From Chloroflexota bacterium (GTDB taxonomy: Bacteria; Chloroflexota; Dehalococcoidia; UBA2247; RBG-13-53-26): 11,554 nt of DNA. The notes under the pieces are model-generated. The model saw only the letters and a program-made list of their open reading frames with translations, searched no databases and was not told where the DNA came from. Every line of letters starts with the position of its first letter. The first letter of the stretch is position 1. Of this stretch, positions 1-6,870 are shown piece after piece. The position numbers and the translations under genes are program-made. The stretch lies in the NCBI GenBank assembly GCA_003650185.1, contig QMOF01000056.1:1-11554 (forward strand). Direction: 5' to 3'.

Positions 1-8
1 GATCTGAG

Positions 9-1637
9 TTGACGAATCTCGGCCGAGAAGGCGTCTTTTTGTGTGATTGCCGTGGCAAGGTGAGCGGTGGTTTGCCGCTGGGCGAGGTGTCTCGTTTCCT
101 GGAGCAGAGATGGCCCGGTCTGAGGGTTGTCCTGGGCGACAGGTTGTGCGAACCGGGCGTCCTGGCACGGTTGGTGAGCGAGCAGGGCGTCAAGCCGGCA
201 GTGATCGGGGCTTGCCCGGAATTGAGGTCGAAGCTCATCTCCTGGGCTGAGACGGAGGACAGTTTCGCCGAGGTGTGCTCGATGAGCGTCGTGGACGTGG
301 TTGGCCAGGTCTCCCTGCCAGGCAGCAGGTCAGAGTTGGCTGAGCGGGTCAAGCTCCTCTTGTGGAGCCGTGCGAGGCGCCAGAGCAAGTTTGGCGGCCT
401 GCCCGGCGAGTCTGTGAAGGCCCAGTTCAGCAGGCCACAAGGAAAGATGAGTCGGCGCGAGCTCTTCGAGATGCTGGTGCCCCGGTACCAGGTGGTACCC
501 TACATACAGCGGCAGAGGTGCGCTGGGGCCGCGACCTGCCGCATATGCCGAGAGGTCTGTCCCTTTGGTGCCATAGTGATCGATGGGACGGTGGTCTCGG
601 TTGACAGACTGGCATGCCGAGGCTGTGGCGCTTGTGTTGCTGTCTGCCCCTACGAGGCCGTGGTGTACCCCACCTTCTCGCTCGACCAGCTTGAGTCGGA
701 GCTGGAAGGGCTGCTTGTGGAGATGGGTACACTGGAGCCGAGGATTGTCGCGGTGACGTGCCGGGGCGGCATGTGCTCTCCGGGGGACGCGGCCGGGTCG
801 ATTGGCAGGGAAGACCCTCTGAACGTCCTTCCTCTGGAAGTCCCCTGCCTCAGCATGGTCTCCTGCTGGCTGCTCCTCCGGGCCTTCGATATGGGGGCGC
901 AGGGGGTGGCGCTGGTGGCAGCTAGTGATGGATGTCAGTTCGACGGCGCTTCCGCCAGGTGGCTTCGGGAAGTGGAGTTGGCGCGAAGGCTGCTGGAGCG
1001 CTGGGGCATTGAGCCGGGGCGCATAGAGGTGCTTGACTGGGATGGCAGCAGCGGCAGTGTGAAACGCTTTGCTCAAGAGATCCGCGGGATGGGGCCGACG
1101 CGGCTCAGGGAGTACCGCCCCGCTGCGGTAGTGGACGAAGGCCCCGCACTGGCGGGCCTGGTGCTGTCACTGGACACCAGGCTGGGGGCGTCCCAGGTGG
1201 GCAGCGTTCCCTGCGGGCGCATGCAAGCTGGTTATGTGATAGTGGATGGTACGCAATGCACCGCATGCGGTCTTTGTGCCTCCGATTGTCCCACTGGAGC
1301 TCTCAGGTGGGTTGCGGAGGGGGATTCATGGAGCCTGCTCTTTGACCATGCCCTGTGTGTTGGCTGCGGGCAGTGCGTTGAAGTCTGCCCGGAAGGGTGT
1401 CTCAAGCTGGACAACGTGATTGCTCCGGATAAGCTCGGCGGACCGGCGGAGGTGGTCTTTGGGACCGGGATGGTCAAGTGCAGAGAGTGCGGTGCGGCGG
1501 TCGCACCTGAGGCCATGGTCGGCAGGTTGAGAAGCAAACTCGCTGCCGCACACGGTCAGACCTGGCAACTTGAAATATGCGGGGCTTGCAAGCTGAAGAT
1601 TAGGTCCGGCCGGGAAGCGGGCGTGAGCGGAGCGTAG
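9..1637 (+). CDS. Multi-cluster iron-sulfur protein: HdrA-type N-domain, ferredoxin sites and MvhD/FlpD-like domain
   Basis: Predicted soluble electron-transfer protein of 542 residues. Residues 7-90 resemble the N-terminal domain of HdrA: GVFLCDC, then an LCEPG and an IGACPE element that line up with GVFICHC, TCSEPG and IGNCSP in the hdrA product at 9885 of this same window. No FAD-binding GxGxxG follows. Next come two [4Fe-4S] sites (C171-x5-C177-x2-C180-x3-C184P, with an unusual first spacing, and C203/C206/C209/C213P). Residues about 245-355 look like the MvhD/FlpD delta domain (C251, C256, C280, C286, C309, then an IEPGRIEVL segment). Two more [4Fe-4S] sites follow (C417-C427 and C450-C460), and a terminal C491xxC/C524xxC site that may bind zinc or iron. 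MvhD-type proteins pass electrons to HdrA, so this is probably the adaptor of an Hdr complex. The TTG start at 9 fits the HdrA alignment, but its ribosome-binding site would lie at or before the window edge, so the true start could be upstream. Confidence 0.85.
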   Translation: MTNLGREGVFLCDCRGKVSGGLPLGEVSRFLEQRWPGLRVVLGDRLCEPGVLARLVSEQGVKPAVIGACPELRSKLISWAETEDSFAEVCSMSVVDVVGQVSLPGSRSELAERVKLLLWSRARRQSKFGGLPGESVKAQFSRPQGKMSRRELFEMLVPRYQVVPYIQRQRCAGAATCRICREVCPFGAIVIDGTVVSVDRLACRGCGACVAVCPYEAVVYPTFSLDQLESELEGLLVEMGTLEPRIVAVTCRGGMCSPGDAAGSIGREDPLNVLPLEVPCLSMVSCWLLLRAFDMGAQGVALVAASDGCQFDGASARWLREVELARRLLERWGIEPGRIEVLDWDGSSGSVKRFAQEIRGMGPTRLREYRPAAVVDEGPALAGLVLSLDTRLGASQVGSVPCGRMQAGYVIVDGTQCTACGLCASDCPTGALRWVAEGDSWSLLFDHALCVGCGQCVEVCPEGCLKLDNVIAPDKLGGPAEVVFGTGMVKCRECGAAVAPEAMVGRLRSKLAAAHGQTWQLEICGACKLKIRSGREAGVSGA

Positions 1638-1641
1638 GCAA

Positions 1642-1857
1642 ATGGATGCGGCACTGAGAGCAATTGCGGTTTTCCTGGAGGTGCTGGTGCTGACTGGCAT
1701 CATCTATTGCGTTTTGAACGGTGTCAGGTTGGCGGCGCTGGACTTTGGTATTGCCCAGAGGTTCAGCAGGCCGATAGTCCTATTCCTGGCGGCCGTGGGC
1801 AGCTTGCTGGTGGTGTTCTTCGCCAGCCACCTGTCGATATTCTATCCGTCGTATTAA
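1642..1857 (+). CDS. Small two-helix membrane protein
   Basis: A 71-residue protein with two hydrophobic stretches, about residues 7-33 and 43-66, separated by a short polar loop containing Arg and Gln. It has no cysteine cluster; the only Cys is at residue 23, and the only His (residue 63) is near the C-terminus. The ATG lies 4 bases after the stop of the upstream iron-sulfur gene and has a GGAG at 1629-1632 at good spacing, so the two are very likely co-translated. I do not recognise the family. Its place between a soluble Fe-S adaptor and a cytochrome b/HdrD fusion suggests a small membrane anchor or accessory subunit of the same complex; that role is inferred from position only. Confidence 0.7.
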   Translation: MDAALRAIAVFLEVLVLTGIIYCVLNGVRLAALDFGIAQRFSRPIVLFLAAVGSLLVVFFASHLSIFYPSY

Positions 1858-1971
1858 CGCCATGATGATTTGGCCTGGGCGTGCTCTTGAGTTGCAGACA
1901 AAGCAGTGGGCAGGAGCGTGCGGCCGAGTGCTTGCTGGTCGACTACTAGCTAGAAGGGCACTGTAGAACAG

Positions 1972-3999
1972 ATGGATTTCTGGACGGGGCAGCTATCGTA
2001 CATACATGATGTTTTCAAGCCCATAATCATCGCCGTTCTGATATTCAGCCCTATTCTCCTCGCCGCCTTCGCTGTTGGGTTTTACAGGCGTCTGGCCCTA
2101 TGGCGCGTCGGCAGGTCGGACAGTCGCAGCGGCAATGTACTGGCGCGGGTGCGCACCACCTTGGGGGTGGCCCTGGCCCATCTGCGCCTGCTGAGCGAGG
2201 CCTATCCCGGGTGGATGCACTTCCTCATCTTCTGGGGAGCGGCCATGGTGATCGTGGGCAAGCTCATCCGGCTGTTTTCCTATCCCGTGGGAATCGACAA
2301 TCCGCCCCAGGAGGTATTCCTGTACTCCTCCCTGATGTCCGAGATCGGTGCCGTGGTCATTATTATAGGAGGGCTGCTGGCTGTATACCGAAGATATGTT
2401 CTCAAGCCCTCCCGGCTGGACACCAAGCCCGATGACACCCTCATTTTCCCCTGGGTCTTCTTGATCCTGGTGACTGGCTTCCTGATCAAGGGATACAGGA
2501 TTGCCACCAGCGACGCGGACCCCACTGATTGGGCTACGTGGTCACCGATAGGTTACGGCTTCTCCAAGATAATGGCCACGTTCGCGACGGACTACCGGGA
2601 CCAGATACTCGTCTGGCACCGGGTGGTGATTCACACTGTACCGGCGTTTCTCTTCGGCATCTACGTGTTCATTACCCGGTCTCGAATACAGCACCTGTGG
2701 CTGTCCCCACTGAACATCTTCTTCCGATCGCTCCGGCCCAAGGGTGAGCTTGTCCCCATAGACCTGGAGAATGCGGAGGTATGGGGTGCCTCGAAGATAG
2801 AGGACTTCACCTGGAAGCAGTTGCTGGACCTTGACGCTTGCACACGGTGCGGGCGCTGTGAGGACAACTGCCCGGCCAACCTGAGTGGCAAGGCCCTGTC
2901 GCCAAAGAAGCTGGTACAGGACCTCAGAGAGCACCTGTACGAGGTCTATCCCTATCCGGTGAAGAAGCCGGCGGAGACGCGCCGGGACATGCTCAGCGAG
3001 GTCATAACCGAGCAGGTGATCTGGGACTGCACCACCTGCCGCGCCTGCCAGGAAGCATGCCCGGTGTACGTCGAGCATATCGATAAGATAATAGACATGC
3101 GGCGCAACCTGGCGCTGGAGCGGGCCGAGTTCCCAGAATCAGCTCAGCAAGCGCTTATGAGCTTGCAGTCCAGGGGACACCCGTGGAGGGGCACTACCGC
3201 TACCAGGACCGACTGGATGGCAGACCTTGGGATCAAGGTGCTGTCGGAGGACTCGAATGTCGACGTGCTCTACTGGGTAGGCTGCACAGCAGCGCTGGAA
3301 GACAGGAACATGAAGGTGGCTATTGCCACGGCCAAGATCATGCAGGCGATGGGCATCAATTTTGGTATCCTGGGTGTGGAGGAGACCTGCTGTGGCGATC
3401 CGGCTCGCAGAATGGGTGATGAGTACCTGTTCCAGACACTGTGCCAGAAGAACATCGAGCTTTTCAAGGGCTATGGCATCAAGAAGATCGTGACCACCTG
3501 TCCTCATTGCTTCAACACGCTCAAACACGAGTACCCACAGTTTGGCGGCAAGTTTGAAGTGGTGCATCACTCTGAGTTGCTGGCCGACTTGATCAGGCAG
3601 GGCAAGCTGAGGCTTGGCAGCATCCAGGGTATGAAGGTGGCCTATCACGATTCGTGCTACCTGGGACGCCACAATGACATCTACCAGCAGCCCAGGCAGG
3701 TGCTGGACTCCATCAGCGGGCTCACCAGGGTGGAGTTGGCCCGCTCTGGAAAGCGGGCCTTCTGTTGCGGCGGCGGAGGTGGGCACATGTGGATGGAGGA
3801 GCCGGCGGAGCAGCGGCTCAATGTGCGGCGGACGGAGCAGGTGATCGAGGCTGGTGTGGACGTGGTAGCCACAGCCTGCCCCTTCTGTCTTTCCATGTTT
3901 GAGGACGGCCTGAAAGCCAAGGAGAAGGAAGACTCCATAGCAGCCCTTGACCTGAGTGAGCTGGTGGTCAGGGCGCTCACGGGACAGCCTTCGGAGTAG
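1972..3999 (+). CDS. Membrane cytochrome b / HdrD-like fusion (HdrED-type, DsrMK-like) oxidoreductase
   Basis: A 675-residue protein combining a membrane electron-transfer domain with a heterodisulfide-reductase-like catalytic domain. The first 240 or so residues hold about five transmembrane helices (near 15-37, 83-104, 120-140, 158-176 and 212-236) of the NarI/HdrE type; His70, His83, His216 and His221 are possible heme b ligands. The cytosolic part has two [4Fe-4S] sites (C290/C293/C296/C300P and C353/C356/C359/C363P) and two complete CCG domains: C438...C473C474G...C510xxC513 and C562...C598C599G...C636xxC639. In HdrD the CCG motifs bind the noncubane cluster that cleaves disulfides; in DsrMK-type proteins the partners pass electrons between quinone and a thiol/disulfide carrier. 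A 114-base gap separates it from the small membrane gene; AAGGG at 1954-1958 is the nearest ribosome-binding sequence. Methanogens and sulfate reducers usually encode the two parts separately. The actual substrate cannot be read from the sequence. Confidence 0.9.
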   Translation: MDFWTGQLSYIHDVFKPIIIAVLIFSPILLAAFAVGFYRRLALWRVGRSDSRSGNVLARVRTTLGVALAHLRLLSEAYPGWMHFLIFWGAAMVIVGKLIRLFSYPVGIDNPPQEVFLYSSLMSEIGAVVIIIGGLLAVYRRYVLKPSRLDTKPDDTLIFPWVFLILVTGFLIKGYRIATSDADPTDWATWSPIGYGFSKIMATFATDYRDQILVWHRVVIHTVPAFLFGIYVFITRSRIQHLWLSPLNIFFRSLRPKGELVPIDLENAEVWGASKIEDFTWKQLLDLDACTRCGRCEDNCPANLSGKALSPKKLVQDLREHLYEVYPYPVKKPAETRRDMLSEVITEQVIWDCTTCRACQEACPVYVEHIDKIIDMRRNLALERAEFPESAQQALMSLQSRGHPWRGTTATRTDWMADLGIKVLSEDSNVDVLYWVGCTAALEDRNMKVAIATAKIMQAMGINFGILGVEETCCGDPARRMGDEYLFQTLCQKNIELFKGYGIKKIVTTCPHCFNTLKHEYPQFGGKFEVVHHSELLADLIRQGKLRLGSIQGMKVAYHDSCYLGRHNDIYQQPRQVLDSISGLTRVELARSGKRAFCCGGGGGHMWMEEPAEQRLNVRRTEQVIEAGVDVVATACPFCLSMFEDGLKAKEKEDSIAALDLSELVVRALTGQPSE

Positions 4000-4104
4000 C
4001 AGCCGATTCTGCGTCCCCGCCCCTACGTATTCTCTGCCCTTCTTCGCCGAGCCAGGTGTTCCTGACTACGTCCAGGTGGGTTCCTGTGACTGGTGGTGTG
4101 CCCA

Positions 4105-4150
4105 GGCACGCTGGGTGCCCGGGTGTGCCGGATGTGGCGTTGCCACCATC
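4105..4150. terminator. Hairpins in the convergent junction (possible bidirectional terminator)
   Basis: Between the stops of the cytochrome b/HdrD fusion (3999) and the minus-strand stress protein (4176) two hairpins can form. One is GGCAC-gctgg-GTGCC (4105-4119). The other is GATGTGGC-gtt-GCCACCATC (4131-4150), eight pairs with one bulged C. Neither is followed by a T-tract on either strand, so this is a weak case for intrinsic termination. The location between converging genes is the main argument. Confidence 0.3.
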
Positions 4151-4175
4151 AGCCTGGGTCGGTGGCCGTTTGGCG

Positions 4176-5135
4176 CTACTGGGGTTGGCAGGATGGTCGC
4201 ACCATGAGTAGCGGAGCAGAAGCCCCCAGCAGCACCCGGTGGGCAACGCTGCCGTAGACCCAACGAGCAGGTCCCGACTGGCCGTGGCTTGCCATGACGA
4301 TAAGACTCTGCGGGTTGGCGTATGAGTACTCCACAATCTGCTCAGCCGCTCTTCCCACCAGCACCCTGAACGTTGCTCTAATGCCGGCGCTCTGAAGACG
4401 CTCCTGCACAGAGACCAGGTATGCTTCACTCGACTGTCTTCGCTTGCCAAGGTCTGCCTGCTGCTCCTCGGGGGTGACGCCGGGGTGGAAGGATGGCGCC
4501 GTCAGTGGTTCGCAGACACCCAACAGCACAACGCACTCTCGCTGAGTGCCCACTTGTTTGGCCAGCGCCTCAACGTGAGGGAGGACAGATTCCGCGAACT
4601 CCGATCCATCCAGTGGCACCAGTATTGCCCTGCCAGGCCATTCGTCGTGCAGGGCTTCCTCAGGCACATACCCCCGCACCAGGAGGACCGGCACACTGGA
4701 CGCCCGGAGTACTTTGTCTGCAATACCCCCCACAGCCCACCGCCTGATCCCGGAACGGCCGCGAGCCGACATGATGATGATATCCACGTTGTTGTCCTCG
4801 GCGTAGCGCAGTATCTCGTCGGCGGGGTGGCCGACGGTCAATTCTCCCCGAACCCGTGCTCTTCTGCTCTGGAGGCGGGTACTTGTCCAGGCCACCACTT
4901 CCGACTGGCGGCTGAGGGTCTCCGCAGCCCTTTCGATGTACTCGCGGTGGGCGGAGAGGAACTCGCCCTCCCAGGTGGAGCATACGTGGAGCAAAGTTAT
5001 GTCTGAACCCAGCCTCATTCCGAGACCTCTGGCATATGGCAGGGCCGTTTCGGCCAGTTCAGAACCATCCAGGGCGACAAGTATCTTCCGGTACGCTTCC
5101 GCACCTCCAGGCAATACGACTTCAGCGCACGTCAT
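4176..5135 (-). CDS. Tandem-domain universal stress protein (UspA family)
   Basis: A 319-residue cytoplasmic protein with two Usp domains, about residues 15-154 and 168-313, each opening with the family signature (YRKILVALDGSE and RAILVPLDGSE). The second domain has an intact nucleotide-binding loop, G285-x2-G288-x6-G295-S296. The first has the same glycines (G126, G129, G136) but Gly in place of the final Ser/Thr, so its ATP binding may be altered. Tandem Usp proteins bind ATP or AMP and help cells survive starvation, hypoxia or oxidative stress; which applies here is not shown. The start is uncertain: the ATG at 5135 has no clear Shine-Dalgarno, the family homology begins only at residue 15, and a perfect GGAGGT lies inside codons 10-11 with no start codon at useful distance after it. 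It converges on the HdrD-like gene and is not in that operon. Confidence 0.9.
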   Translation of the reverse strand: MTCAEVVLPGGAEAYRKILVALDGSELAETALPYARGLGMRLGSDITLLHVCSTWEGEFLSAHREYIERAAETLSRQSEVVAWTSTRLQSRRARVRGELTVGHPADEILRYAEDNNVDIIIMSARGRSGIRRWAVGGIADKVLRASSVPVLLVRGYVPEEALHDEWPGRAILVPLDGSEFAESVLPHVEALAKQVGTQRECVVLLGVCEPLTAPSFHPGVTPEEQQADLGKRRQSSEAYLVSVQERLQSAGIRATFRVLVGRAAEQIVEYSYANPQSLIVMASHGQSGPARWVYGSVAHRVLLGASAPLLMVRPSCQPQ

Positions 5136-5525
5136 GGGTCATGGCCAACGAGGGCATCACTTTGTTGGATGGGGCTCGAAGCGTACTGTGTGGAGCCCGA
5201 TACATGTCCAGGGGCACCAAGGAGCGATGGTACAGAGGCTGACCAGGCTAAACGTGCCCCGGTCGGGCCATCCTGCTGACCGAGAACCCGACCCAAGCGT
5301 CTCGCCGCATTCGATGACGGGAAGGGGATGCAAGAGTGTTCTGCTGAGAGACACGTCTGACCTGAGAGACTACCACGAGCACCGCACAGACATGACTGCA
5401 GGTAGCCACTCAGCGCCGATGCTTGTAGCTGTCGCCCCCAGTTGGACCTTTCGATGGAGAGTGTTGCCAAGGCTGGTCGCCACACAAATTGCTCCTACGC
5501 CGGTAGATTCAATACCTGGCGTGGA
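5136..5525. other. 390-base stretch with no convincing gene
   Basis: Open frames crossing this stretch have low-complexity, Ser/Pro/Arg-rich translations and no recognisable motif, so I do not call a gene. It must include the 5' region of the stress-protein gene. A perfect 6-base inverted repeat, GGGCTC (5172-5177) and GAGCCC (5193-5198), lies about 40-60 bases upstream of that gene's start and could be an operator or an RNA hairpin. A 9-base direct repeat, CTGAGAGAC, occurs at 5344-5352 and 5362-5370. No clear -10/-35 pair was found on the minus strand. Confidence 0.5.
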
Positions 5526-5807
5526 CTACTCCGACTGGCTAGCACTATGGATGCCAAGGATCTCTTCAACTGTTGAGAAGATACCGTGCTCCCCCGCCCC
5601 GTTCTCCGGTGCACTGACCCATTCTATGTAGTCTTCCCTGTCCTGCTTGAGGCAGTCCTGCAGATAGTTGTGGAAATTCCTCTGTGCCCCGCAGTATTTG
5701 CAGACGCCCCTGCTGACTCGGCCGGTGCTGGCCTCGATTAGCCAATAGTGGCGGCATGCGTGGGTGGGCTCGGCTTCCGCGGATACGGTCGCAACTGCCT
5801 GCTCCAT
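5526..5807 (-). CDS. Small conserved-looking Cys/His protein, probable zinc ribbon
   Basis: A 93-residue protein with a C18-x-H20 ... C36-x2-C39 arrangement, the spacing expected of a small zinc-binding knuckle. The core reads CRHYWLIE, then SRGVCKYCGAQRNFHN, then an acidic, variable C-terminus. I recall short proteins with a similar 'C-x-H-x-W-x-I-E ... G-x-C-x-x-CG-x-x-R-x-F-x-N' core in Dehalococcoidia and some actinobacteria, mostly uncharacterised; this is memory, not a search. The ATG at 5807 is well supported by a GGAAGGGGG sequence at 5812-5820 on the coding strand. The gene is divergent from the response regulator at 6101 and could share its control region. A DNA- or RNA-binding role is possible but unproven. 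Confidence 0.72.
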   Translation of the reverse strand: MEQAVATVSAEAEPTHACRHYWLIEASTGRVSRGVCKYCGAQRNFHNYLQDCLKQDREDYIEWVSAPENGAGEHGIFSTVEEILGIHSASQSE

Positions 5808-5927
5808 GTCAGTACCCCCTTCCTGGTTACTGCTGCGCCATGACAGCTGGCGGCGTCGCTCCGGTCATGCTGGCTTGCTCTGACCGTCTGACCCCAATGT
5901 TAGTCGGCACCCTCCGGCTACGCATCC

Positions 5928-5960
5928 GCCAAACCATGCATGTTGGCGAAGCCAAACATG
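5928..5960. repeat. Three adjacent GCCAAA(C)CATG-like half-sites, candidate operator
   Basis: Three copies of one short word stand side by side in alternating orientation: GCCAAACCATG at 5928-5938 (+), CATGTTGGC at 5939-5947 (the reverse complement, GCCAACATG), and GCCAAACATG at 5951-5960 (+). The first two form an imperfect palindrome centred near ATGCAT; the last two form a hairpin with a GAA loop and one bulge. The element lies in the divergent region between the small Cys/His gene (minus) and the response regulator (plus), about 60-90 bases upstream of the -35 proposed for the latter. This is typical of a transcription factor binding site; the response regulator itself is the obvious candidate ligand, by inference. 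Confidence 0.45.
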
Positions 5961-6021
5961 TGCCGTGGTTGCCTCAATTCTTGGCCTGGGCTAAGTAATT
6001 TGTACAATCAGCTAGGTAGCA

Positions 6022-6050
6022 TCGACAGAGCGCTTCTTTTGGGCTATTAT
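6022..6050 (+). promoter_or_regulatory. Sigma70-type promoter for the response regulator
   Basis: TCGACA at 6022-6027 (5 of 6 to TTGACA) is followed after exactly 17 bases by TATTAT at 6045-6050 (5 of 6 to TATAAT). Transcription would begin near 6057, leaving a leader of about 44 bases before the ATG at 6101. It is the best promoter match I found in the window. Confidence 0.6.
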
Positions 6051-6100
6051 GTTCCGCGGAATTGAGACTGTGGTAAATCCGGGTTTGTCGAGAAAGCGGG

Positions 6101-6760
6101 ATGGAGACGATCAGAGTCCTGGTTGCCGATGACCATCCAACCTTCAGAGAGGGCCTGGTCCGCGTGGTCGCGGACCAGGACGACATGGAGGTGGTTGCCC
6201 AGGCGGGGGATGGAGAGGAGGCGGTCCAGCTAGCTTCCCAGGTCCGTCCCGATGTAGCCGTGCTCGATGTGGCTATGCCAAAGCTGAACGGGATAGAGGC
6301 GACCAGGCTTATCAAGGAGGTGTCTCCCAAGACCGCCGTTCTTATCGTCAGCGCCTATGGTCACGACCCTTATGTGCTCGGTGCCATCGAAGCCGGAGCC
6401 TCGGGCTACCTTCTGAAGGAGGCGCGGATATGGGAGCTGGTCAACGCCGTCCGCTCGTTACATGCTGGAGAGACGGTGCTGGATCCCACTGCGGCCAGGA
6501 AGGTCTTTGGTCGGCTGGTGCATAGCACATCGAGAGGCAGAGACACGTCGCAGAGGCTACACCAGAGAGAGCTCGAGGTACTCAAACTGGCTACCAAGGG
6601 CATGAGCAACAAGGAGATAGCCGTGGCGCTCTCCATCAGCGTGCGCACCGTCCAGGCCCACCTGGTGAATATCTTCAACAAGCTTGAGGTCAGTTCACGG
6701 ACTGAGGCCGTGATTCGGGCTTTGAAAGAGGGCTGGGTTACTCTTGACGATCTGCCCTAG
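6101..6760 (+). CDS. NarL/FixJ-family (LuxR-type) response regulator
   Basis: A 219-residue DNA-binding response regulator. The receiver domain (about 1-122) has the acidic pair D10-D11, the phosphoacceptor D56 in AVLDVAMP, S84 and K106, so all key phosphorylation residues are present. A linker leads to a GerE/LuxR helix-turn-helix at about 155-215, with the signature ELEVLKLATKGMSNKEIA and a recognition helix around SVRTVQAHL. Such regulators dimerise after phosphorylation and usually activate transcription. A histidine kinase of the matching HisKA_3 class lies directly downstream on the same strand, so the two are very likely a cognate pair. The start is the ATG at 6101, preceded by a purine-rich but weak GAGAAAG. 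Its targets are not known; the hdrCBA genes beyond the kinase and the divergent small gene are the nearest candidates. Confidence 0.93.
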   Translation: METIRVLVADDHPTFREGLVRVVADQDDMEVVAQAGDGEEAVQLASQVRPDVAVLDVAMPKLNGIEATRLIKEVSPKTAVLIVSAYGHDPYVLGAIEAGASGYLLKEARIWELVNAVRSLHAGETVLDPTAARKVFGRLVHSTSRGRDTSQRLHQRELEVLKLATKGMSNKEIAVALSISVRTVQAHLVNIFNKLEVSSRTEAVIRALKEGWVTLDDLP

Positions 6761-6765
6761 GCACA

Positions 6766-6790
6766 GTGCAGGGGGAAGTACTCTCTGCGC
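6766..6790 (+). terminator. Hairpin plus T-rich run between regulator and kinase genes
   Basis: Just after the response-regulator stop, GCAGGGGG (6768-6775) can pair with CTCTCTGC (6781-6788) around an AAGTA loop, eight pairs including two G-T wobbles; a further wobble and G-C pair extend it to 6766-6790. A T-rich stretch (tctttcttttattctt) follows from 6796, six bases after the stem. It could be a weak or partial terminator that sets the ratio of regulator to kinase. The wobbles and the gap before the T-run keep confidence low. Confidence 0.35.
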
Positions 6791-6870
6791 CAGAATCTTT
6801 CTTTTATTCTTGCTTTCGTTGACCGCTGAGGTTAGTCTGCCTGTTGGGAAGGAAGTGGTGTAGCCGCGGT

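Noticed and set aside
330..1076. Long open frame on the minus strand opposite the iron-sulfur hub gene
   Set aside because: Its translation has no motif, while the plus-strand frame has ordered cysteine sites and domain similarity. It is a by-product of GC-rich codon use.
3139..3786. 215-codon minus-strand frame opposite the HdrD-like region
   Set aside because: The plus strand encodes the CCG domains here; the minus frame has no recognisable features.
9..3999. Assignment of the left operon to methanogen-type CoM/CoB heterodisulfide reduction
   Set aside because: Gene style, the two-component system and Usp content are bacterial and no CoM/CoB-specific gene is present, so the substrate is left open.
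5103..5108. GGAGGT (minus strand) as the ribosome-binding site for a shorter universal stress protein
   Set aside because: No ATG, GTG or TTG in frame follows at 5-12 bases; the next in-frame codons are GCG, GAA, GCG and TAC.
5132..5485. 117-codon minus-strand frame in the 390-base gap
   Set aside because: The translation looks random (many Ser, Gly and Cys without spacing) and it runs into the start of the stress gene; insufficient to call a gene.
4936..5631. 231-codon plus-strand frame spanning the gap between the stress gene and the Cys/His gene
   Set aside because: It overlaps both recognised minus-strand genes, is Ser/Pro/Arg-rich and lacks a good ribosome-binding site or motif.
5879..5893. 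Tandem TCTGACCG/TCTGACCC as a regulatory repeat
   Set aside because: Only two 7-base copies, adjacent and without symmetry or clear placement relative to a promoter; likely chance.
6819..6848. TTGACC at 6819-6824 as a -35 for the histidine kinase
   Set aside because: No acceptable -10 sequence lies 15-19 bases downstream.
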